Shown here: in pieces, positions 10,641-25,600 of the stretch
How the letters are laid out: the number at the start of each line of letters is the position of its first letter
Position numbering within the stretch: the stretch's first letter is position 1
Assembly: GCA_040437565.1 (NCBI GenBank)
Contig: JBDOQK010000051.1
Span: 186,001 to 250,000, forward strand
Direction: 5' to 3'
DNA length: 64,000 nt
From: Albugo candida
Lineage: Eukaryota; Oomycota; Peronosporomycetes; Albuginales
The notes under the pieces: generated by a model
The model's input: the letters and a program-made list of their open reading frames with translations, nothing else
Database searches by the model: none
What the model was told of the DNA's origin: nothing
Position numbers and translations under genes: made by a program

Positions 10641-13600
10641 ATGGGATATCAAATCAAAGTGGAACCTCGAAACTTTATCGCTCGCAAACCGCTTCGAATA
10701 TGGAAATGGCTCCTCGTCGCAATCTCTGTCCATGCAGCAGTGCCTGATCCACCAGAAAACGTGCAAATAAGCACAGTGAATCAAAACAGTGTTACAGTGA
10801 CGTGGGAGCCTCCGACATCCAATAGAACATCAATTTCAGCTTATATGGTGGAATGGGATCCAACACCTGGAACCGAGGAAGTTCAATTGATTCAAACGTC
10901 GACCTATACGAGAGCCAATGAAGTACAATCCATCCAAACCCGTGCTGACGACGTCAATGAAGTGCAGCAAGTATCGACTAGTGCGAGTGTTGTAGCAGAA
11001 GTACAGACAATCACCACTACTGCCACTTCGGGAGAAAGTATTGGGGGCGTTTTCACTGTTGCTTTGGATACCAGAGAATCTGGTGGAAGCTATCAAATCT
11101 CCGGAGAGATTCGATACAATGCGTTACCCGACACTGATCGCTCGTCTTTGAAGCAAATGCTTAATTCTATGAGCAATGTTGGACCTGATGGTGTTACTTC
11201 CGTGTCCCGTACAGGTCCTGATCCACAGGGAGGGTATCAATGGAGTATCACATTCGCTATATCGATGGGAGATATTCCACAGCTGAGTCTGAGAAGTCAA
11301 ACGCTGACAGGAAGCGGTGCAAAAGTTGTGATCGATACCAAAACGCAAGGAAATGTGATATCCAGCGGCTTATTCACATTGCGCTTTCGCGATACCACGA
11401 CTACCGACATCAAATTCGATTCGACAGCAACAGAAATGCAGCAGAAATTGGCTTCGCTGAATTCCATTGCTTCTGTAGCAGTGTCTCGCTTTGGCCCAGA
11501 TTCACAAAATGGGTTCAAGTGGAGGATCACATTCACATCGAATGCAAAGAACAATGGAGGACCACTGCCTCTCATTATTGTGGATAACAAAACCCGCTTT
11601 AAAGCGTTAGGCGCCACTGTTAGTGTTCAGGAAGTAGTACGAGGCAACGCACTCGGTGGATCCTTCAAACTCACATATAATGGCGCAACAACCGATAACA
11701 TTCCGTACGATGCAGATGCCTCGACGATGCAAAGCAAATTGGGTGACCTCAACCTGGGAAGCATCGATGTGTCACGTACAACGGCTCCTGATCCTCAAGG
11801 TGGATACACGTGGACAATATCATTTCTGAGCTTGCAAGGCATCACTTCATCTCTTGGGTACGACGCCGCTCGACTGACCGAGTCGAGACTCACAGGCGCA
11901 AGCTCGGAGCTGATTAAAGCGAAACGAGTAAGACGAAACACTGCTCAGGAAGTGCAGCAGATACAAATCTCTACAACAAGTACCACGGTCGCGAGCTCTA
12001 CATACTACTACCTGCAAGTCACAAATCCCACTCGAGGAACAACGTTATCGACCGGAAAAATTCCAGCTGATCTTACCGGAACGGTGAGCTGTAATGCAGC
12101 AAGACCTGAAGTTCAACAGGTACAAATTCACACAGCGGATACAACAGCACAGGGTGGAGATTCTATTGTATCTCCAAATCTCCAATTTCAATTCATATTT
12201 AGAGCTTCGGGAAGGTACCAGGAACCACAATCTACAAACTTTATCAATATTACGACAAATGATGGAAGCGGAAGTTGTGTTACATCCGCATTGATGATAA
12301 AAGAAGAGCTGGAAAATCTTCCGTCGCTCCTTGGTTCAGTCACAGTCGCTTCGGGACCTGATTCAGCGACATTGGAATGCAGTTGGACCATTACTTTTCA
12401 CAATCAGCCGGGAAATATAGCCCCACTACAGGTGCAATTACGAGATCGCTACAGGACGCTGATATCTTCGATCTCTGGAACGCTTGGAGACGACACAGTG
12501 ACCGTAGTAACGATTCAGGACGGCACAGTCGATCTCATCAAATCGGAGCTGGAAGATTTAGCCAATATCGTCGGGTCCGTAAACGTTGCTGCTGTCACTC
12601 CGACCAATGCACAGCACGCATGTGCCTGGAGAATCACATTTCTCGACACTGCCGGTGATTTACCTCTACTGCAAGTAGCAGTGGGGAACACCGCTTTTGC
12701 TTCATCAGGGACGCAAGGAAGTGACACTGTCACTGTTACTGAGATTATAGCTGGAACTTCGACGCCTTTAGGAGGGAGCTTTGCATTATCACTGAAAGGG
12801 GAACGAACAGGATACATTCCTTTTGATGTGAGTGCAATGGGCCTTCAAAATCAATTGGAATTACTCTCAGCGATTATGAAGCCACTACGAGTCTCTCGTC
12901 TCGATGCTGATGCTAATAATGGCTTCCAATGGCTCATCACCTTTCTTGGCAACGTTGGAGACGTAGACAAACTCATTGGTGATGCGAATAATCTAACAGG
13001 AACCGCGTCTTCCGTTCAGGTCACCGAGATAGTGAAAGGCATCCCGCCACCATTCAATGCGCGCAACAATGCCGGCAGTTTTGGCTCCTCGCTGATCACG
13101 ACACAGAATGATTTTTCATGGATTGCCACTGAAATGGATGAAAATGTCCCATTTTACTTTCGAGTATTTGCACTGAATGCTGCTGGAAGGAGTTTTCCTG
13201 CGTATTCAAATCCTCCTTTTGCAATTCCTCAAACACGTACGTTCCTATCGATGTCTTTGTAGTGCGCTAACAGAGTCGCTTTGCCAATTAGAAGCGCCTC
13301 CACCACCCGATAACTTCTATTTGCGAGTCATTGACGCCTCCAGACTAGCGATTCGTGTTCGAGCACCAGGACAACTCGACCTTACTGGCTATGAGATCGA
13401 TTATGCAACATCTCAGTTATCCGATGAAGTCCAAGAAATTCGACTCAGTGTTCCTATCCGAAAAGAAATTCAGCAGATACAAACGACGACAAGCACTCGA
13501 GACGAAGTACAGCTTTTGTACCTGTCCTCGACCTACGACTATACATCGGGTCTTCTCACAGAGAGACAACGAGTTTGCTGCGATGCCACAAGCTCGAGCA

Positions 13601-16600
13601 CAACGTATTTTGAGCTTGTATTTGATGGTGAAGTAACAGCACCAATCCTGGCGTCAGATACTTCCGTCGATACGCTCAAGACAAGGATTGAAGAGCTGAG
13701 TAGTATCCATCAAGTATCAGTCGCGTTCTTTGGTGGTCAGATAACTGCTTGTGCACCTTGTGACATCATCAGTGGATGTACGAGCGGCTTCACTGTAGAA
13801 TTTCTTAGTGTCAATCGCTACAAAGGAGACATTCCGTTGCTGTCGGCTAAAACGAACAATTTGGGTGGAAATCGTCGCATTGATATCACTGAAGAGAGAA
13901 AAGGCCAAGCGCCACCAAGCGGAGACTTTCGCCTCTCCTATCTCCGAGGAAGAGATGCTGATACAGTTCCTATTTCGGCGTCGGCCAGCTCTGCAATGAT
14001 TCAGTCTGCTTTATCGGCTTTGGACAGTACAGTGACAATTTTAGTGCGTGATGGCACATCTTCGTACCTTTCCTCGCAACAAATCTCTTCGGGAGCCAAA
14101 CTTTGGATCGTTACGTTTGTTGATAGCGGATACTTTCCAGATTTACTACTTCGATCGAGCAATAATGGGCTTTTCGGGAACGGAGTGAGCCTTCGCATTC
14201 TCACAAAAGGGGCAATTAGCAGCGAGTTTACGACCCCACTTTCTTCTACCTCTGGAAATTCGCTGGATGGTTCATTCAGACTCAGTCTTGGTGGCCACAT
14301 GACGTCTGCAATCCCTTTCGACGCATCCATTACGACTATGAGAGACTCTCTCGAGTCGCTTCCAAACTTGGAAAAGGTTGCAGTCAGTCGAACGGGTCCG
14401 TCTTCCAAAAGCGAGTACACTTGGACCGTAACATTTCTATCAATTCCAGGATGTCGTCCTTTAGGCTCGGGAGACATTCCTCCCATGCAAGTCGCTGATA
14501 CGGATGAACTTGGAGGTGCAGGCTCTAGTGTATCGATACGCACGATAGTACAGGGCTCGCTTCCTCTCGACGGTACATTTCAGCTCAGCTTCTCAACGGA
14601 TGGTGGAGTGCATACCTTCCAAACGTCCTCTCTTTCACCATTCATCAGCGCCAGGGAATTGAAATCAGCTCTTGAAACTCTGCCAAATATCGGCTCGGTA
14701 TCCTCATCAGCACACGAAATTAGCAGCGGATACAGCTGGCGGGTCACATTTGACGGCTGTAAAGTGGAGTCCTCCCTACAAATTTGTAATAATGGACCGC
14801 AAAGTCTTTTGATCGGAGATACCACCAAACTTTTAGGTGGGATTCCTTCGAGCTCGAACGTACCTTTTATGAATATTGACAGAGTGATCCCTGGGAACTC
14901 ACCGGATCGGACGATTCACGTCACGAATTGGACAGAGACCAAGACGTCTTTCAACAGCCAGGAATTCGAGTCGATAGTGAGCGGATTGACTTCGGGGACT
15001 TTGTATGGATTTCGGGCTCGATTTTGCAATGGTTTGCGCTGTGGCAGAAGAACTATATCGATTCCAGAACGTATTATGACGCATCATGTTGCTCCTGGTG
15101 CACCTGAAGCCGTCAAACTTGTAGCTTCTTCCTCCACATCGATTACAATCGCATGGATGCTTCCCGAGGAAAATGGTGGGGCACCCGTTACAGGCTATGA
15201 GGTATGGATTTCCGACTGGATGACCGGCGTCGGTGATGCTTCTAAGAGCCCTGCGCCATTTCGAAAGGTGTATGACCGACCGAATAACGCTGAAACGACT
15301 CAGGCAACGCTGCATACGGACGAAGACTCGATCGTGACAGACTATCGCTATCTCTTTAAAGTACGAGCGATCAACTTTTGCATACCGAGTAACATGACTC
15401 AAGCTTGTTATGGGGAATTCAGCGCTTCATCACTGTTCGCTGTGCGTTCACCAGTCCCTCCAGAGCCTCCATCGATCCTCGAAAAGGATTCTCGTACCTC
15501 TGTTGTCGGTAGAAAGATAAGCATCAATTGGAAATCGCCAAAAGATAACGGAGGAGCACCGATCACCGAATACAAACTCTTTATGAACGACAATGGACTC
15601 CGTTCGAGTGGATGGACACTTGTCTCGCTTATCGGATCGTTTCCGCATGAGTTTACTCATTCTATTGAGAATGTTGAGCCTGGGCATTCGTATCGCTTTA
15701 AAATGCGTGCAGTCAACGTTGTTGGAATGTCGGATGAAAGCTCTATTTTGTCCGTACTGCTTGCCAATGCTCCGGAAGCTCTTTCGCCTCCACAGATCTT
15801 TGAGATTACCAGTCATTCGGTCAAGTTGCGATGGCAACCTCCAGGCGTCTGCACGTCGTCGAGAATTGGATGTAATGGGTCTCCACTTCTTGGGTACAAA
15901 TTATATCAATTCACGGCTTCATTCAGCGACGTGACTTCATCTCAACGTGGCGTCGTGCCTGAAATTCAGCGTATTTCTACATCGTGTGATCCACCACAGA
16001 TGGAGATTCAAATCGTTACTATTCTCAACGCAAAAGGACAATTCGCATTGTACCTCGGAGGGGGAACCACATCGCTTTTAACAGCCGGCACAACGACGAC
16101 ATCTCCTCCGTCTGCAAGTGGCAGTGACGTTGCAAGAGCACTCGAGCGAGCTGGTGCTTCCTTCAATCTCGGGTCTGTGAGTGCTTCTTCGCTGAGCTAT
16201 CCCGAAGGAACGCAATGGACCATCACATTTACATCCTGGAATAACGTAAAAGCTCTTCCAAAGCTCTTTGTGATCCCAGATCGTCTCGATAATGCACAGC
16301 CGACAAAAGCGTATTCGGTCAATGTGACTCGCTCACAAATCGGAAGGTCTATTTTGGGCGGTGATTTCTCTCTCTCATTTCGGAATGATAAAGTGAATGT
16401 GCCTCTCAGCGCCACAGTGACCGCAAATGAGCTCCGTAGACGTCTTGAGAATTTGGAAAGCGTTGGTATTGTGAGCGTGTCGAGTATCGGACCTCTGGCT
16501 GACAACAGTATGAGTTGGGATATCACGTTTCTCACACAAGTTGGCGATCTTCCTCTGCTTCAAGTGACTTCAGGGAGGCTTTATGGGTCCAATGCTCGTG

Positions 16601-19600
16601 CTCAAGTGACTACCTTGCAGGAAGGAACGCCAGGAACGATGATCTATGATGGATCACACGCACCTGATGTATTAGAGTTTCAAGTGACCAACCTCTTTCC
16701 GTACAATTTGTACTGGTTCCTTGTGGTTGCAATCAATTCTGCAGGCGATGGTCTTGCTGGACTTGCTACTGAACCGATACAGCCTTTGGAATCTGCTTCT
16801 CCTTTTAATACGATTGCCACAGGCAATGCTGTAACACTTGGAAGAACCGGGGTCGTTCATGAAGTACAGACGATCAACGCACGACCGAGCTCAGATCCAT
16901 TTCGATTGAGATACTCTCCTGAATCTGCGTGGCTCGGTCCATTTCTCTCAACGTTTACGGCCGAGGAATTTGAGCGAGTACTGCAACGCGATGACCCAAC
17001 AACCTTTCCAGACATTCACGTTTCACGCGCCGACACGAGCACCACCGGAGACAGTGTGTGGTCTATCACTTTTATCGCGTCTTTTGTTGGAGACATTCCG
17101 TTGATACAAACGGATACAAACGGTGTGGTTGTTAGTGAGTTTGTCAAAGGTCAAACGAATGAATTTCTCATTGCTCCACGAAATGCGGATGGATCGGTGG
17201 TATCGTACGCGTCTTTGTTGACTACAGCGTCTCCATTCAAAGGCAAAGATGTGTTTTGGACGGAAGTATGGGCCGATTCTTCGTCATCGGTGATCGACGG
17301 AACGCATGAATTCGTGTCCGAGAACGAGCAAATCGCTCAATTCTATGGTCCCATCTATGAGCTTCAGACGGTAACGTGGACATTCACGTCGGGAGATTTG
17401 TACTTTCAGCTCGATACCTCAAACACACGCTCTTTGGGCGGACGTTTAGCTACAACGAAAGCTCCATTGAGTGCTTCCACGTTAGCAAATCCACTGATAG
17501 ATGACATGGAAGCATCCGAAAAGGTCCGAATGAGTCTCAATACACTGGAAAACCTCGATGGAGTGCATGTATCCCGGGTCACAAATACTGACGTCAATGG
17601 GCAGAGTATCTCGTGGACATATACCGTCACATTTATCGCCAATTTCTGCGATCAAAGTGCTATCAAAGTTGTGGTTGTATCCCCTTCGGCTTCCACCCTC
17701 ACATCGCCATTTTTCTTCCAAGAGATACGGAAGGGATATTGCGAGGTACAAACGATCATGACATCTTCGAGCACGGAATGGACCCCAGAAATTGTATCGA
17801 TCCAAACGTGGTTGGATACTATTGAATCAGCAGCGGTCGTTGGGTCCTTTGAGCTTGTTTTGGATGGATTAAGCGCACCAGTAGCGGTGAATTACGACAT
17901 TTCGGCTGAAGGAATGCAAAGTCTCATTCGATATAATACAAAGCTTACGTCGGTGACAGTCTCTCGTTCAAGCGAGGATTACAGCGGTGTGACTGGACTT
18001 TGGCGCTGGCTGATCACATTTCACGATACATCGGCAAGGGCGCCCAGCATTTCCGTCGCAAAAAATGATTTGAGCTCCAATCCTGCGACCAACAATCGAG
18101 TTCAAGTCTTTGTGCGTCAAGTGACACGAATGATTCCTTCGCTTGGAGGGACCTTTGTGGTGAATTATGGCAACGAAACAACAGATAATATTCCATTTGA
18201 CTGTACAGCGATGGAATTGAAGACAGCAATCGAATCATTTTCGTCCATTTTACAAGTCGATGTGAAGAAAGAGGATCGATGGAATGGGAATCATTGGACA
18301 GTGTCTTTTACGAGAAATTTGGGAAATTTACCGCTTCTCCAGCCGCGTTCCGTGTCGTACGAAATCCAACGAATCGCTACAATTGGAGGCGTACCCACTC
18401 CGTTGGGTGGGCGCTTTGGACTCGTTTTCCGAAATGAAAAGACCCCACTACTTCCATACAACGCGACAAATGAACAAATAAAACGTGCTATCGAGTCGAT
18501 CGCATCCATAGGTCCCGTTGATGTCTCTCGCTTTCGTCTCAACGACAATACAAATCGATTTCAATGGACAGTAACATTTCGAAATCCGACCGGAGACATG
18601 CCGCTGTTGCTGTTATCCGATGACTCGATGCTCACAGGAAGCAATTGTAATGTGGAGATCATCGAGCAACAAAAAGGAGCTCTTGAAACACTCACAGGAG
18701 CCTCTCCTGTGATTCAGTCCTTGGAGAAACAACCTGGATACCCAAACTACAAAGCTCAATACCAATCTCAGCAAGTTGGCTCTTTACGTTTGGCCGTCCA
18801 GCAGCTCTTCAAGGGAGGACTTTGGGCGCTTTACTATGACAATTACTGGCTCCAGGAAGATCCCGTCCTCGAACAAGTCGACCGAACGCTCGATTTCAAT
18901 TGGGGCTTTGATCGAATCACAATGTATGGAAGTGACTATGTGAGTATTCGGTGGTTTGGAAAGCTCAAGTCGCCCTTTTCCGATACGTTTACCATTTACG
19001 TGACATCTTCTGAAGGCGTACGTGTGTGGTACAATCACACACTCGTTATCGATACCTGGGAAACCGCCGAGGCGCTCGAGTACTCGGACCCATACGACGA
19101 CTTTGTATTCTCACCCGAGCCTTTGAATATTGGAACGATTGCAAGCTTTCAAACGAGTATGACTGCGAATCATTTCTACGACTTGAAGATTGAATACCAC
19201 GAGGCTACTGGAAACGCAACTTTCAAGCTCGAATGGAGCTCGAATTCGTTATTGCCAACTCGTCAAGTGATTCCATCGTGGGCCTTGTATCACGGGCACC
19301 ATATCGTCGACAGTCCATTCAGACTCACGATCGTTCCAGGCGTTATGGACTTTCCGTATACAACAGCGTATGGAGACGGATTGCATGAAGCAATTGCTGG
19401 AATGCCGGCTTCATTTGTGATACAAACGCGTGACCAATTTGGGAATAATAAGACTTTCCTCGAGGATCAAAATGGTGGCTATGTGTTTGAGGAGGGGAAT
19501 TCAACAGAGGATTTTCTCAGCGATTTGGAAGCTCCGTTCGACATCTCTATCGTTCCTACCGATTCCGAGGTGCCATTGAATGCTATTTCATCACTCGAAC

Positions 19601-22600
19601 ACCCCAAATGGATTGGAAATGGACGTTTTATCGTAAAGTATCTGACTGCAATTAGTGGGAAATATCTCGTATCGATCAAAACCAAAGGAGATCGAAATGA
19701 CATTTACTGCGGCCTTGGAAAAGCTCAAAAGTGCTCACCATTTCCACTGACTGTCGTACCGGGTCCTATGACTCCGCATACAAGCCAGGCCTTTGACTTG
19801 ATCCATCCTTTGCTTGGAACACTCGATGGGCTTGTCGAAGCTGTTGCAGGACAACGTATGCATTTCACGATTCAGGCTCGGGATACCAATGGAAATAAGG
19901 CAACTTTTCCAATGGAAAAGAATATTTCGAATGAGAACATCTTTGAGACTGTCATAACGTCGAAATCAGACCCATCGGTTGTGTACAAAAGTCAGTATAT
20001 CGACAGATCTTCCAACTCCAAAGGTCTGTATCGCGTCCAGTACGCTGTCCCGAAAGCAGGGAGCTACCATATTCAGACGTATCTTTACAACAGCCCAATT
20101 CTCATGTGCCCCGGACGTTCGTTAATGATATGCAATCCTCTTGGAACCCCAGTGAATCTCAATGTCGTTCATGGACCGCTGCATCCGGCATCCTGCACAG
20201 TGACTGAGTTTGGAGCAAAGACGCGAGCAAATGAACCGATACAACTCGCAGTGATGGCTCGTGATCAATTTGGAAATCTTCGTACAGGTGAACAAACTGC
20301 TCATTCTATCGCCACAGACGACGGAGTCTCTGACGTGTTTGTGGCAATTGCTGTGAGAACTGAAAACACTACAAAAGAGCCCGAGACGATCCGCTCAAGC
20401 TCTGCCGTTCAAGTACTTAAAACACCTCCAATTTCAACCATCAACCCACGACGAACGTCTGTAATATCTGCTGGATCATTTCGACTCACTTATGGATTCT
20501 TCAACCACACGCTTTGTCGGGAATGCGTATGGCAAGTTTCAGGAGATATCATCCGAGTAATGGATGATTTTACAGGCTTACTACGGCCATACACCAAGTT
20601 CACAATTGAATCATGCGTGTTGACCGCTTTGCTAGTGTATACGGATCGCATCTCCGTCGTAAGCAATCATGGATGCGATGTTGTAGCATCTACAACCTCT
20701 CTGAAGGCATTGAAGGTGTCATCAGTATCCCTTCCACGTTCCAGTAAAGTGGCTGGGTACAGGTTCACGTCTCTCCTTCCGTACGATGTGACACCCACAG
20801 GAATGAAATACGCTATTGAGGATCTGTTTCCGGAAACAGAGGTACACGTCCAGCGGATCTTCGTGAACGATCAGTATGAATTCACCATCACATTTACGAG
20901 TCATTTGCAAGCGTGGACTCTGGCGAATTTGGCTGTGGAGTACCCATCCGACATGAGTCTCAGTATGCACGCAACTCCATTGACAATCACGAAAAGAGCC
21001 TCCGCTAGTGTGTATCCAATTGCCTTTGTCCCGAGTATCGCTGGCAACTATCGTGTGACTGTAATGGCATTGGAATCAGACTCGGAAGCCTCGTATCAAC
21101 CGGTGAGAGGATCTCCCTTCAACATCACTGTCTACGATCAAGATGTGACGCACGGAGGATCGTCTCTGGTGACAAATGGAAATGACATGGCGTTAGAACC
21201 GACTTCTGTCCCTCAGAGCGTTCAGATGCATGCAGGCGATACGCTGACGCTCAATGTTCAGCTCAAAGACTCGAGACGAATCGAACACCAAGTCGTTCGT
21301 ATATCCGGTGTCGCTATCCCTACAGTCTTGGCTGTCCAAGAGATTACCATCACATCCAACGATGTGTACCAATTCCAATTTCGAAAGTCAGCAAATCGAG
21401 CACCTATTCAAATTGGTATGTCGTTCACCGCTGTGAAGAATGCCTTGGAGCAGCTTGGGACCATCAAAGATGGCGGTGTCAAGGTCGGGTCTACTGCTGA
21501 ATATCTCACCGACACGGTAGTCACTTTATCACATCCATTCCGAGTCACATTCACAGCGGAATTAGGACCTTTACCGGCATTGGAAAGTCTACCATTATCG
21601 GAAATCATCATCGTCGAACTTGGATCCACAAGCCTCCGGAACGAGATTCAGACATTTACTTGTACGACACCGGATCCTTTGACTGCCGGTCATTTCATAG
21701 TCGAGTCGTTTACGGGAGTCTCGACGCAAATTGACGCCAATGCTCCTCTAACGGGAAGTAGTGGCGCCATTACGAGTGTGGAACAAGCAATTTCTGATCT
21801 TTTTCAATCGCCAGTTTCGGTGACATCAGAGAATCCGACACAACAAAGCGCGTGTGCGGCCTCAGCTTCGAGAGTGTTTGTGGAATTCCTCGAACTTCGA
21901 GGTAAGCTTCCACCGCTGTTGTTTACAGTCCCGAGCGCAGCACAATCGCAAGGAATGATACTCACAAATGAACATGCTCGTGGAGCTGCTGTCTATGGTA
22001 TCTATCCCGTTGGAGGCTCCTTCAAACTCGGAATTGGCACCTTGGTTTCCCAGAGAATGTACACCAATTCGATTCCGTTCGATGCTTCAGAGGAGATGGT
22101 AAAGCGCTCGTTGGAAAGTATATTACCCGGTCAAAGTGTCAGCTTGAGCAGAGATTGGTTTCCAGTACCGCGTCGCTACCCCATTTTGCCATTTACCAAA
22201 ACGGAACAGGATTCCGAGCTTCCTCTCGTCCTCGTGCAATGGAATATAAAATTTGAATCTCTTTGGGGAGATCGTCCTCTGTTAAAAGTTGACGACTCGG
22301 AGCTGTTCACGCACGACGATGGGCAGATAAATGGCTTTGCTTCCGTCCACCGATACGTAAGAGGAACGATCGGTAACAATCGATCGGTGAGCGCACTTGC
22401 AGCGCCAAATGAGATCTTGGTGTCGATGAGAACATTACTGGAAGAACCGGGTCGTTCCGAGGTGCAGACATTCGTGTGCCGTGGAAACAGTCCGTTCTCC
22501 ATGTCGTACGAGTCTCAATCGATCACTTTGGATCCGAGAATGACTCCTTTGGAGCTTCAGCGACAACTGAATAGTATGCTGTCCAATACAGCTCTACTGA

Positions 22601-25600
22601 ATGGCATCACAGTGTATCTATTGCACGACGACAAACGTATCACTTTAGCGGAGAAACTCACTCACTTTGTACCAATTTGCAACTCGCCACCTTTGATATT
22701 CGAAATCCATTCTCAAGATCGATTGAATATTGCGCTTTTCGAGTGGTCGGGATCAAATGATATCTCCATTTCCGAGAAAGTGAGTGGATTGCTTCCACAG
22801 AGCACTTTGATCTCTGTCGCCAACACTGCTATCCAAATGCTGACATGTAAGCTGGCAATGACGTCTTCGGCATCGACAACAGCAAGATTTGAGCTATGTT
22901 TCGCTTCGGACAGCGTCTCTGTGACGACGACAACGACTGTGAACGAATTGAGTCTTCAGCTGAATGCGAAGGCTTCTGTGATTGAAATTGGTGGCATCGA
23001 TTTGATCGCATCAAACGGAGGACAGCGTGTCTGTAGTACCAGTGGTACTTCCATCTCAATGGCTTTCCGGACACTCGGGAATGACCCGCTATTTCGAGTT
23101 GAAAACATTCGTGAAGGTATCGAGTTGGTCGATTTCGCGCAACCACAAAGAGGTCTCGAGGCTATGAGATACATTGGCAAGTACACTGAAAACCCGTCCT
23201 CTGATTTTCTCCAAGGCGGCCTCTTCCAACTTGAGCTCGTGCCTGTTGTATCCGGAACGTACTCACTGTCTGTCCGTGTCGCATCCGTTGAAAGTATCCA
23301 TCCTCCGACCGTCAACGTGCTTGCATCGATTGCGACTGCTTCCAAATGTAAACATAACACCCCGTCGATTGTGACTCAGATGCAAATGGTCTCATTCACA
23401 ATAGCAGCGTTTGATCAGTTTGGTAACAAGCTTGAGACCTCCACGGAGCTCGGAACGCTCGCATTCAAAGCATATTTCACATCTTCATCGAAAGGAGCAT
23501 TGCCTCCACTCTCTATCGAAGAAAACGCTCCAAACACAAACGGCGAATTCATTGTGTCATTCACACCACAACACACAGGCGAAGCTGAGCTCATTATTCA
23601 TCGACGAATAGCTGGAGGTCTCACAGCCTTCTTGTATCCTTCTGGGGAGTTTGATGGTCCAGCCAGCGTGAATGTCGACTCCACTATCGACTTTGACTGG
23701 ACGAGTGAGAGATTTCCAAAAGCGGCATGGAGTGATCATGTGACAGGGTCTTTTTGCATGGAATGGATCGGTGAGCTTTCAATCGCATTCCTGCCTTCCT
23801 ACAGCGAAGGATGGTACTCGTTCCGACTGGAAACAGATGGAGTTGTTTCCTTCTCTCTCGATGAACAAGAGCTCGTCAGTACGGAAGCAATGACATCCAG
23901 AAGCGGAGTCAGTGTCGGAGACTTTTACATTGTCAAGAAAGCCTTCCATTCTGTGATTCTTCGATATCGCTCCAGCGGTAGCAGGTCATATATCAACCTC
24001 AAATGGATGCCGTCTTCAAACAAAAGCCAAAGGATGTACGAAAGTATCCCATTGACTGCTTTATATTCGTCGTCCCCGATCGAAAATACTCCGTTTTCCA
24101 TCCTAACGGTTGCTGGGGACTTTAGTGCGTTTACTTCGTATTCAACGCTTCCCAATGATATCGTATTGAAAACCACTGCGATGAATGTGTTCACCTTTGA
24201 AATAGAGGCTCGTGACAGTGCAAACAACTCAATCCATTGGAGTCACGAGGACGTCTATCTCAATTCGATGACAACAAATTCCAATCAAACACTAAGGAAC
24301 GCATTATCTTTCCAACCGCTTTTGCAAATCTCAGTCCGTGGAACAGAAGGATGGGCGATGGAAGGTCGAGTGAATGAGCGTATATCTGGTTCTCCAGTGA
24401 AGCTGAATCCGAGTTCACTCTGCTCAGCGTGTGTCACTGCACTCGATAGTGATGACATATTAAAACTGAATGCCGACGTTGTCGACCAATTGATCAGCGG
24501 AGTGGAATTTAGAGTTTTGGGTGCTGGTGCCTCTGGACCGAATGGAATGCGAACTTCTGATTGCTTCTTCCGATCACTTCTTCCATTCGCATTCTCAACA
24601 CAAACGTCGACTGCATTGATTCAAGTCGAACCCGATCATAATTGTCTGCCTTTTTCGGGCAAAAGCTTTGGTTTAAGTCTTCTTTTCCCACTCGATTGGA
24701 GCTATTTGGGAACTTGTTCATTCGCGAAAGGAGCTTCACAACTGTCCAAATGCTCTGATGACTTTAGCAAAATGCCGATCAACAATCCTCTCGCTCGTGG
24801 GGATTTCATTCTAATCGGGAAGGAACACCAACGTGTGCATCCCATTCAAGGTGTCTTGGACGCAAGTAACATCCCTCTCACACAGCCAATGCGCTCGGAC
24901 ACAAGCGATCGCGTTCCGGTGTACAAAGTCGGAGACCAAACAGGTACATTTCGGGCCTCTTTTGTGCCTTACGTGATGGGTATCTACCAACTTGATGTCA
25001 TCATTCCGCCAAGGAATCCAGTCCAAGTCGTACGCACGATGGTTCATCCTTCGAGTGGGATCACTGGAACCTTTCAATTAATTTTTCGGGGCTTTAAATC
25101 ATCGCTCCTTCCGTTCGATGTCAGCGATTCGGACATGAAAAATGCTCTAGAAGCCATTGATTCCATTCCAAGCGGTGGGGTAAAAGTCGAACTTGCAGGT
25201 TGTGTGAATCAGAATCCTTCTCTCGGGTGCAATTGGATCGTACACTTGGAATTAAATCTGTTCGATCAAATGTGTAATTGGGTCAGAGATACGCACTGCT
25301 GGAAATTAAGTCATTTGTATCAAAATCAATTGCGTGGGAACGATGCGATTGTCAAAATCGAAACTCTAACGAACCCGAGCGATATTTCGCGTCTTTCTGG
25401 ATTCCCAAAATCGATACAAGTGCTCCCAGGACCTGTAAATCCACAAATGAGCACAGCATTTGGGAGAGGATTGTCTCGTGCTGTCGCTGGAATTCCAGCA
25501 AAGTTTTTTGTTCAGGTAAAAGACACTGCAGGGAACAATATCATCGATGAGGATCTATCCCTTGGTGCTTATTTACGTGTCCGAATATTCTCGACTTCTG

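Noticed and set aside
14001-14543. 180-codon minus-strand frame inside the giant gene
   Set aside because: Shadow of the coding strand, which here encodes recognisable repeats.
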